From contig OU452232.1 in the NCBI GenBank assembly GCA_911728455.2, positions 5,359,227 to 5,423,226 on the forward strand: DNA of 64,000 nucleotides, in the 5' to 3' direction. The position numbers and the translations under genes are program-made. Each line of letters opens with the position of its first letter. The stretch's first letter is position 1. This document shows positions 22,201-34,200 of the stretch, piece after piece. A model generated the notes under the pieces. The model was not told where the DNA came from and did not search any database. It saw only the letters and a list, made by a program, of their open reading frames with translations. The stretch is from Marthasterias glacialis (lineage: Eukaryota > Echinodermata > Asteroidea > Forcipulatida > Asteriidae).

Positions 22201-25200
22201 GCTGAGCTTGCTCCAGCGCAATTTCCTTATACACAATTACAAACTTGCAAACTAAACAACTCGAACCTAAACAGCATCCCCATCCCCTGTACCGGTGCCC
22301 CCCCCCCCCCCCACCCACAACCCACCCCTACCACCATAACCATCACCATTATACGTTTCTGGCGTATGCACTTCGTGTCCGTGTAACACAGCTGAATACC
22401 GACCGGATCCGGAGATCACCCTAACAACAGATTGGTTAAAACAACCAATGTATTGGTAGATATGTGTCCAACCAAGCTCATTGGTCAATTTAACCAATAT
22501 AATGGGTAATTTAACAACAAATCTTTGTAAACTTATCAACATTTTGGTTAAATCCAACCAATATCTTGGTTAGATTAACCAATAAGCTTGGTTGGACACA
22601 TATCTACCAACATCTTGGTTGTTTTTAACCAATCCGTTTTTAAAGTATAATTTATTTGTCAATACATTCCAGGTGACCTTGGCCCTCAGACTCATTCAAT
22701 TAGTGGAAATAAGCCAACAGTTGAGAATGTAACCTAATAAATTATTTGCAGATTAGCTATCGTACCGTAACAACCCAAAGCTAATGTGAATAAGTAAAAG
22801 GGATGTCTCAATTATAGCTAGGAACATATAGGAATACAACCGTTTGACAGTTTGCTCCGTTGCGGAAATTAATAGACTGCAAGTCCCACGGGTATTAGTA
22901 TTCAGAGCACGATTTTTTTGCAAAATGAACGTACGTAGGAGTCAAGGTTCCCAACCGTGTTTATATACCATGTAACCTTTGTTTACAACAAGAGTAACCA
23001 TGCACTTTAGAGTGTCTTTCTGGTAGGCACGATACTATACGGGTCATATAGGTAAATTTAGGTACAGGGTTCGGGGCTACATTCAGGTCCGGGCTACATT
23101 GTGGTTCAGGGTTTGGTGCTTTACATGCAGGTCCGGGCTACATTATAGGTAGAGGGTTTGGGGACACATTTTTGTCCTGGCTTCGTTTGGGTACAGGGAT
23201 TGGGGCTACATTTTGGTCCGGGTGACGTTCAGGTATAGGTTTTGGGGCTACAGTTTGTACTTTTTAGATGTACTACTTTATACTCACCTACTACAAACAA
23301 AATGATGAAAAATTCGAACACGTTAAAAGATGAGGTTCGGAGGGCGTACATGCTATTGTTAATCTTCGTATAGTTGAATAAAGGAAAGCACGTGGAGTTG
23401 TTTCTTAGTATGGCTTTTCTGAAGTCGAGGTAGTCTGGACTTTTGTAGGACTGCAGGTCCACTAAGGTAGAGCCAAGAAAGATGAAGAGCAGAAAGACAA
23501 TGTAGCTTGCTGTATGGGTGATAAACTTCACCAGAGGGGTACTGATAATACGGCTTAACTGTTTCAAAAAAAAAACAAAGACGCACACAAATTGTGTATT
23601 TGCTATAACTTTAGTCAACCTTTTGCACAACAAGAATTGGTAAGAATTAACATGGAGTCAAATCTCCCAATCAGAGTTAACCCCAAACCCTGATCATAGT
23701 TAACCCAAATCAGAGTTAACCGAAAACCCGTCATAGTGAAACCATACCCAAATCAGAGTTAACCCAAATCCAAGTCAAGGTTTACCGAAACCCTGATCAT
23801 AACTAACCCAATAGGACTCTTCCTCTGTGCTGCTCTGGCATTTTTTTGGCCTGAAATGGACCCTCATGTCCAGGACATCACTGTAGTATTTATACGAAAG
23901 TGAAAGGCCTCCAGGGCTGACCCAAACCCCAAACCCAAACTTGATCATAGTTAACCCGAATCCCGAACGAGGTTAAGCCCAATCTTGATCAGAGCTACCC
24001 CTATCCCGTTCAGAGTTCACCCGAACCCTAATCATAGTAAACCAAAACCCCGATCAGAGCTTACCCTAATCCCGATCTGGGTTCATCTGAACCCTGATCA
24101 TAGTTAACTAAATCCAGATCAGAGCTAAACCCTAATCCCGATCCGGGTTCATCTGAACCCTGATCATAGTTAACCCGAATCCCAATTAGAGTTAAACCAA
24201 ATTCCGAACGTCTTTAACCCATATCCCGATCAGAAATTACCCGGATCCAGTTCAGATTTGACCTGGATTCCTATTTACGGCTACCAGGGACACCAGAGTG
24301 ATCTGGTTCAGTGTGATTAGAATTTTTGTTTAAACTGATCCAAAATAGATACCGGTCGCTTTGACCAGAATTCGGGACAGATTGATTAGGGAGGGCTTCT
24401 GAAAAGCAGAGTTATGTACTGATTGTTGAAAACATGTTGAAATCGAAGGGGAAACCAAGAATTGTATACGCACTAAATAATCTTTAACTCTGATTTGACC
24501 TGTGTCTGGGTCCAGATGGGGTCAAAATGACACCGAAGCAGAGTCAAAATAGGTTACTTTGTCAGGATGGACCCCAAAAACAAGTCGTGCTGACTGGGAA
24601 TCGTGTCTGCCCACTTAGGCCTAGATTCGGATCAAGGTCATTTTGTACCGGGACTTTTTGAAGTGAAGTGATGTAATTGTTACAGGAACTAGAGTTAGAT
24701 GTAAGAACTGGATATGAGTGTGATTACCTTACAATTAGGTGCTACCCAGTAGACGACGGCCAGAAACGGCAAACACAATGGAATGAGTAGGGTGAATAAA
24801 ATCTTATACAGAAATCCACTCTGCCTCCAGCCAGGGAAACCATCATACCACATAGTAGCGAGCTGATGCTGGCAGTGAGGATGGGCTACAAACTGAAATC
24901 AAAAAGAGAAACGTCACTTTGTTAATGGGAGATGGAATGCCAGGTGACAGTCTTACCAGTCTTACCAGGTAAATTTCCATTGTTTGTGTACCTCTGAGCA
25001 AGCGCAAATTTCCGAGAACAATGGATTTACCTGGCAAGTCTGCTGCCCCCATAGTACCCACTACAACAAGCCTTGGCTTGTTAGCATCGTGCCTCCATTT
25101 TTTTCTTTTCTTTTTTGGCATTTTTGTTATGTACTGTTCAGTATGGATTGAATGTAATTTTGAATTGAATTGAAAAAAATTGAACTACATGGGAAAGACC

Positions 25201-28200
25201 AAGTGGAATGTGTATGTTATCGTACCACTGTTATTCAACTCAATTCAATTCAATTCTATTCCAAAATGGTTTATTAAAAAACATGAATAGCAGTTTAAAA
25301 AAAACTGAATTGCTCATGTTTACATCAAGCATTTACAAAGAAGCAATATCATGTACATTATCTAAGTAAAAAAATAAGACATTGGAAGAAACCGGAACAC
25401 AGTAAAAACCATGCACAAAAGGCTGAACCAAGAAAAATACAAACAAAAATCACGGAAAAGTTGATTATTTTCTTCTTTTTGAAGATCAATAAAGTTTCTT
25501 ATGTCATATGTCTTAAAAAGAATTTAGGAGACTGATAAGGTGAGGGATTGCACTTGTTTGCAACGTCAGGTTCGACATTTAATTTGCTCGTATTTTGGGT
25601 GTGTCTTAAATTAAACGGAATGTTCCTTCGGAGAGTTAGCCAGTTTCTACACATTTGAAGGGATTCAATTGACAGTCTTAGATAATTGTCTGCCGTATGA
25701 ACGCTTATGAAACAGCCGTATAGAGAATTTGGACCAACTTTTTAAAATAAATTATCAAATATTAAAATGAACAATGAATACCCATGGGCTACAAAATTAT
25801 TTCCAAATTGACAATTATCTTACTATAGTGTCTTCATTGCCTGGTTGTGTATAAATTAACATATTCGGGACGAACATTCTGCAACGAGCAAACAAAGCCC
25901 TGGGTTTGCACCTTGCTGTGAGGGAAACTCAAGTATCGTAGACTAGCATCTTATTTGCATAAAGACGTGATTTCAGAGAACATGGATAGGTGGCAACGTG
26001 ATTAAAGAGTACAATTCAACACACTTCATCGCGTGAGTGCCAATTTTGTTTAACAGGGACTGCATACTCTTAACAGTTGGTGTTTCAGGAATGACTGCCT
26101 TTTAAATGGGTATACTTCGAAACATCTGGTGTAAAGAAAGCTAGGTGCCAACAGCCATTACCAAAGCTTAACACAATATATATGATTGGTCATCAACAAT
26201 CCCTTTGTAATTTTTTCACTCTGATTGGCTTTCTTTTCCCGCCTATTTTGGATTCCTTTCCTCTAATTTAATTCCCAGTTTTTTCTATAAATGGATCCGT
26301 TTTTATGTTTGTGCTTGTTTTTGCCTCTGACGAAGGTCCGGTTTGGATCGAAAGCTAAGGCCATCAACCCTGCTAGTTTGATATATATATATTATATACA
26401 TATGTATTGGCATACTAACGTAAGCCCCCGTTTACGCCTAAAATAAAGCTGAAGAAGGGTTTACTTTACAGGATAACTAGGATCAATTTTATTGCTTAGC
26501 AAATGTTTGTGGGGAACTAGTCTGCGGAAGTAATCATTTTGGCTGGTAAACTGTTGTTTTAGCGTACTTTGGCAGGTCTTTTTAAATGGGAGACTTTCAG
26601 GGAGGTGGCAGCAGACTTACCAGGTACATGTAATTCTATTGTTCTCAGAAATATGCCCACGTTCAGAACTATGAAAACAGTGGAAGTTTACCAGTATGTC
26701 TGCTGCCACCTAGCGTTCCAAAGTCTCACATTGCCTTCGTGTGTGTTACCTGTTTCTGGTGGTATCTAATAGCAATCCGAAGTCTAGCCATCTCGTTTGG
26801 GTTTTTGCTTTCATCATCTTCCGTTTCTTCGAACTCTCCATATATATGGTCTTCATTGTCAGCTGGAGAGAACCCCTCCATTGTATTCCCCCTCTGATTG
26901 AGAATGGTACGGACCTCTTCCGAATTCTGACACATGTCCAGGAGATCCGAGGCGTATTTCTTGCATTGTTTGGATAAGTCCCTGTACTCAATCTACAGGG
27001 AAAAGTTTACATAAAAGCAGAATGAAGAGAAATTAACATTTCTTAAGGACTCGTGATATATAACACAAAACCGTTCAGGTGAAACATTTGATTAAGAGTC
27101 GTAATTTAATGGACCGCTTGGGGGGAAGAGCCTCGTCGAACACTTCACTAGCCATGAACTGTGTGTGTGATCGTTAAAGATGGGGGGGATGGGAGGTATC
27201 AGATCCAAACTGAAAGGTCACTGATTTTAAAGTTCATAGCAGTGCAATCTCCTGAGAGTTATTTCTGTCTGAAACACTGTTGTTGCAATCGAGGAAAGTA
27301 TTTGAAGACGCCACAAATCACCGCTTCTTATTTACCGCTGTCGAATTCACGTTATTATTTATTGATTTATTAACTTATTAACATCAGCGCAGCACAGAGA
27401 CATTACAAACAAACGTAAATAAATTTACTTATAAAAGTTAGGACTACAGAAAAGACACGCATGGGGATGGCCAAAAAGCGAGAAGAGACTATCCAGACGA
27501 TAAAATATCTGCAGAGACGCACAAAAGTAGGACGGTAATAATCACACCATAATTGTTATTCACCTATTAGACACAAAATCTTTGACTAAACACAGCTATG
27601 CTTTCATTACATCACTCTAAAACAAAAGTTAGTCAAAACAGCCTTAATTAGTCATTTTAGACCATTTTTGACTATTTTTTGTCAAAATATGGTCTAAAAT
27701 TACTAACTAACGCTGTTTTGACTAAGTTAGTTTTTTAGAGTGAACGATTTCATTTCACACGTAAGTTGTATTGTGTGTTTATTGAAGAATAGAGCACGAG
27801 AATAAAATGTGTATACTTTCCCTTTAAAAACGTTTTCTGCCCATACAATATTAATATATGGCAAGAGCTTTTCTTTGACGTTTTGTAATGATCCACTTTT
27901 AGTGCCTCGTTGAACAATTATTCACAAATGGATGAACCTAAATGTCTAATGATGCCCAGAAATATACTACACTAGACTGGCACCATTGTTATTCGAGGTT
28001 CGTGGTGGATAATCAGGCAGGTAGAGAAGGGCATTCTGTTATTAAATACAACAATGACGGAACTAAAATGAAAACCATAAGAGATGCGAACTCAAATAAC
28101 AATGGACCAGATTTATAAACCAAGGTATTATTTAAGATCCGGTGACTTTACTCCGTCTAATCAGTTTATTTCCAAGTGAGTTATAATTGGTTTTATTGGT

Positions 28201-31200
28201 TTTGCACATCATAGAGGAACAAAGGAAGTTTTTTTTTATTCCATGGTGTGCACCTCAAATAATTTGTTTTGGGGACTTCAGACCAATCCATTTAATTAAT
28301 TTATGTTTATTTCATAGACTCTTCTCAGATGACGCACTATTTTGTCGCTTGCCCTTAATATGGAGTAATTTACACGCGCACGTTGAGCACACACGTGCGC
28401 ACGAATATGTCCCACCGAACGCAACGCTGGATGATGATTCTTACAGGTAAGATTTGAATTATGTACCTCTGAACCCCCCCCCCCCCGGAAACGGGCACTA
28501 TATCCATGACGTCACTGTAGTATTTATACAAAAGTGAAAGAACCAGCGCTGTATTAATGGAAATCAATGGAAGGGTTTATTAGAACTTCAGACCAACCCA
28601 TTATTTGCAGATGTCTTCCCCGGCGTTTGATGCCGTTCCTAGGACGCATTGGCGGTTTTACGGGTTACGTGCAGGCTTTAATACATTGGTGTTTCTATTC
28701 GTAGGCGTGTCCGAATTGTTGCTTGTGTCCGCGGCTGTTGCTTAGGGTGGTTTTTTATCAACAAGGCGATCGTCGAGCCACAGCCAATCGGACGTACTTT
28801 TCTAACCATCAATCGTCGAAGACGCTTCGATGCGTTAATAAAATAAACGCAGGACGAAACGTGTGGTATTGACGTTTCTTTCACGCGTCGTTACAGCCGC
28901 GAGTTACGGGTGGCCTTCGCTGCGAAACAGAAATAAAACAATAAAAACATAGCTTTATTGTTTTATTAATGACGAATTATACTTTTTGCAGTGAAAGCCG
29001 CCCGTACTTTTGCCAACCATAGAAAAACTCGCGGCTGTGACGACGCAAAATAAAACTCAGTGGCGCCTATCCTGTTGGTAAGTGATGACGTTTTCGAGCC
29101 GGAAGTGCAATGGAATGACTGTTCATGTATACCAGTTACTTACAATGCACTTTCGGCTCCAAAACGTCATCACATACCAAAAGGATAAACCCGGTATACC
29201 TATGAGTCGTTTATATGTATAGCGTTTATACATTACTCTATAATGACATCTTTGTATATTCCTAGCAAATAATATGAGACCCATTTACGAACACCAATGT
29301 AGTTTTATTAGCCTCTAAAAACCAACAGAATAAAGATGAACAAAATGTTAGTTGAACAAAAAAAATTAACAGATTTCTTTGTGTGGCGTGACGCATCTAC
29401 ATTGGTAACTGCAAAATGTATGGAATGAAGTTTCACTCTCGCCCCTTTATGTTTTATGAAGAGAATACAGAAGGCTTAAAACTGTGCTCAGAAATTAAAA
29501 ATATGCAGCGTAAAACTGGTTGTCATCATAATCATTTTGTAACATCAACTTGCTAGTCCTGCCAGTGTCAAAGTATGGGTTGGTTTCCCGGCCGGTCGAT
29601 CGTGGCATTTAGGGGTGCATATAAAAAGAGAAGTTCCAGAGCAACACACATTTAAAAAAAAACCGCAAAATACGCAAAAAATACTTAGAAGTTGCACAGC
29701 ATTTTAAAATAAAAACACAAACAACTGTGCATTTACATCCAAACTTCAGTTTTCTTTGCAATTTTGTGGGGCTTTATAATTATTAAGCTACGATCCGCAC
29801 ACACAAAAACACCACTTCCCAAGAGTGCTTATTTCCAAACAGAAAAAGCAGCCAACTTGGGTAATGGGTACTACGCTCGTGAGAAAAAATGGGACCAATT
29901 TGTAACGGCCATGTCTACCAAAGACTTACCCATACTAGACCCTATTTTAACAGTCAATCAAAGTAATTACCACCAAATCTGTCATTTACATACATTTTTA
30001 GGGCTTCCAAATTATTAATGAGGCTTTTTAGTGTGGTGTACCCTTAAGCAAGCGGTTAACATAATTATTACTTCGTCCTTTGGATTGGACATTAAAGGTC
30101 CCATGAACTTTTTTTTTTTATTGGTTAAAAAAAATAAAGTATGCCTATTATAGTATATCATTACTTTTTTTCACATTTTTACATGCGTATTAATCGTATA
30201 AATAACGATTTTCTAAAATTAGGGGGTTGCCGTGCTCCGCCCACCCTTCCTCATTAACATAAAATCTGTGACGTAGACAGTGGAACGGCTGACCAGGGCC
30301 ATGTGTGTGACAATAACATACAATGCATTGTTGACCACTCGGCACCAGAGACGTCTTTGAAATGTTTTACCACAGTCTACGTCATGGATCATTGCGCAAT
30401 CAGATGGGACACATTTTCAGAGCTCAATTCAAGTATATTAACGTATAACGGACGCATCAAAATAGTCAATACTATGTTTTGTTAATTTCAAACCATATAT
30501 TAAGCCAAAAAAATAAAGTGACAAAAAAATCTCTTCATGGTCCCTTTAAGTGGTTGGTCCAATTCGTTGTTCTAATGCACGTACACGAACACAGTACACG
30601 TTAAAAGAGGGGGTTTGCCCAGGTGTTCCTTGCATGGTTGGCTGCAGCTGCAGATTGCGCCACAGCACCTTGACAATCCTTCTAAGATATTGCGCGCTAC
30701 ATAATGGGTATCATAATTCAATAGTTCTGGATAGGCCTTACCTGTCCTACAAAAAGTAACGAGGCATTTAATATGCAGCCAAAGCGCTATACATTGTTTA
30801 CAATGTATGTATGTGTTATTGTTACCTTGTTTTTTACACTGTTATAGTGAGTATTTGTAATTTCTCCATTTTTATTGTGTACATTGTCTCAATTTAGACT
30901 TTGGCTACAAGTGCAATGTTTCTCAATAAATCAGTGTAATAATAATAACTAATATATATATATATATATGGTCCCCCCGAGCAAAGTAGATTTGGTATTG
31001 CACATAGGACCGCCCACCAACAATAAGGGCTGGTTAGCTCAGTTGGTAGAGCGCTCGTACGGTATTCGAGAGGTCGCGGGTTCGAGTCCGGTATCAGCCA
31101 AATTTTCTTTGCTCACCCTATTTATTTATAATATTCTCCCAGTCAGTTTCTCATGTACTTTCTCTGTGTAAAACCACGTAAAAAGCTGTATCCATTCGTT

Positions 31201-34200
31201 GTGTATCCCCGCTACTGCCGTTTACCAGGTTATATATATATCGTGTATATATATATATAAACCTGAAAAACACTTACAAGAAATAATATTTTAGTAAATT
31301 CATCAAGGAATTTGCTTGGTAACGTTCACTTGATTTAATTGTAATCTACTATGATTACAACCAGTTGAAACTAGAATGGAACGTATGTCTACTCTTCGAA
31401 AAATACCAATCAATTACCGTGCCATGATACCGTATGTTGTACGTTGTGTGTGTAAACACCAGTGGAAGGACTGAACTGCAAGAGGGAATTCACCATTGAA
31501 CCGCACCGTTTAATTTAATGAGGAAAGAGCAAATTATTGTTGTTCCATCAAATATCTGATGGTATCCATTTCTTCTTGAATTTTCCAATCGTACTGCTGT
31601 CAAGGATAATTAGTGATATATAAAGCCAACCGGCTGTGGTTTTATGTTATTATTCTTCGCTGGTATAACAGATTTAGGAATGACTTTGAATAATAAATAA
31701 TAAAGGTACGATTTATTATTTCAGACGTAAGGGTCTGATTGGGACGCTTAGTATTCATAATTGTATGGGACACGTAATATTCATAAAATCTACACAATAG
31801 AAGTAATGGGAACTGTTAGACAAATATTTAAAAAGAACGTGCATTACAATATTGAGTGCACCTGAGTGTATTGTCGCAGACTGAAGTCACGGGGTGAAAC
31901 ATGGACTATTCCATTTCACGAGAGGAAGGCGAGTGTAATGCGAAAGCCAGTTTTCACCGAGTGACTATATTTTGGTACATTGCACGAACAATTACATTCA
32001 ATATTTGTTTTACATACCTCAGACAGAGCCTTGTCATTTCATTCTGTCCGCAATAATCACAAAATAGACAAGGAGACTCGCCCAACCCACACTCTGAAAT
32101 CTCTTTTAAAAAAAACTAAATAACGTGGACGAGTCCATGTAGACACCAGCCGTGTATAACGTGACAAGACCTTGTCTAGTTTGGACGAACGGGTGGGAAC
32201 GATGCTTAGAATTTAGCGTCGAAAATCAATATACACTGTCCACAAATTAGTGATAGGGCACGCCAACGTCGCGGCAGTAAATCATGTGAATACATGGCAA
32301 AACAAAGTGTGACACGTGACGCATAGTCAACCAATTAAATGACTAGGATTATGTGGGTGCAATATATAATATAATTTAGAAAGTTAACCCTTTGTACTTG
32401 TAAATAGAGTAACATTCAAAACAAAATACACAGGAAAAATGATTGGATTATACTGCTATCGTGTAGAATAAAGTGTGTTAATGGTCACAATTACTTCTAT
32501 TTTGCAAAGTATATTAACATTAATTGTTCCAAATGAAAATTTATGATTATTTAAAAAGTGTCCCGATCTGACCCGTACGTGTGCTAAACTCATGGCTAAT
32601 CATCAGGCAAATATTATTTCAAAAGGTTGCATATGAAAGCTGAAATTCATAAAAATAAATTTGGCCCAAGTACGAAGTAGGAAACTTACCATGGGGTCCA
32701 ATTTCTTAAAGCTGTTAGACGCACGCAAAATTGCGGGCCTAGCACAGAAATAAACTTTGCTTAGCAGAAACAGGTTACCAACCAAATTATCACTCAATGT
32801 ATATTTTCTGAGACTGGCTCCCTCCTCAATTTTGCATACCAGAAACATTTGCTAAGCACCACTTTCTGCTTTATTACAATGATTTGAAAAGAGGTTAGCG
32901 ACCATAGTGCGGCGGTTTTGCCAACTTTGCCAATGTTGCACATTGTTTTGAGTTTATGGCGGGAAACACCCAAAGTGTCAGTTACATTATCATCATCACG
33001 GTGCACCTTATATTGGTTCAAAGAAAGTAAACACACTAGTCACGATAGCTTTTGCCATGCATTATTAAGGCGCCGTTTTTGAAATTATGTGTCGCGCATT
33101 TCTGAGTAAACAATGTATTATGCACAGCTTTTGCGCGCAGTTTGGTTTCGGGAACCGTGATAAGTAATTAAGATAAAAGCCTTTTGTTTGCTCTGTATTG
33201 AAAATGTTCATGTCAAAAAATGTTAAAGAAGCCTCACCAGTGTTTTAGCTGACGATTTTAAAATAAAATTTCGCAAGTGCATTAGCCGTCGTAAACGAAA
33301 ACATCAATTTGTCGTGTGCTCGGCAATAGGGCGTAAGGCCTTACGCCCTTTTGTTGGGAACATAAAGTAGTTCGTCCCAGAAACAAAAAGACTTAAGCAA
33401 CAAATGGGTCCTGACATGAAAAATATGTCATTTTTGTTAGTTTTGTTTTGCTAGAATTACCCTGAAGACATGTTTCCCCATTCCACATGCAGAATTTAAC
33501 CTTTCTAGAATGACTTTTGCATGGCAATAAGATTACCAAACTTTCCCGCTCATAATTCTTGAAACACAATTTTTAACATGACTTGCTTGGTCCTTTACCG
33601 GGAACTTTCCCTTACGTCCTTTTGCCGGGCACACGACGAATTGTTAAGTTACATGTAAGGAACCCTGAAATTCACTCTTCAGCTCACCAGGACCCAATTT
33701 CATAGAACTGCTTAACGGCTGATTTTGTGCTCACTGTGTGATTTCCATTTCATCTTACTGCTAACCTTTCGGTGCTTACTGTAGGAAAATGAATGACGTA
33801 ACAATGCAAATCCATGGTGAACGCGCAAGCTGACTGCCTAAATGTCTTGCTAACCTGTGAAATACGCTTAAGCTTAAGCAAAATGCTCTGCTACAGTTAG
33901 CGTGAATATGTGCTTACCGTTAAGCAGTGCTATGCAATTGGTCCGTGATTCCTACCGGCCAAGCCGAGTATACGCGTTCGGCAACACTGGCGATGCGCCC
34001 GGGAGTTTTGGAGGGATGATTTCAAAATTTGCGCACATACTACCAATGTGGGATATTACGAAATTAAGAATGCTATAATGTCGTATCAGCAGGTTAACTC
34101 TGAGTGTTAAGGGAGGCTAAGATTTGTTTTGTAAAGGATTTGCCTTTATAATGCCATTATTTTGTATCGCATATGACATTCTGGGGATGATCCTATTGGC

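Noticed and set aside
31028..31100. Functional tRNA gene (loop would give anticodon GGT)
   Set aside because: Base 33 is C, the anticodon and T stems each have a mismatch, and the downstream body matches two other SINE copies.
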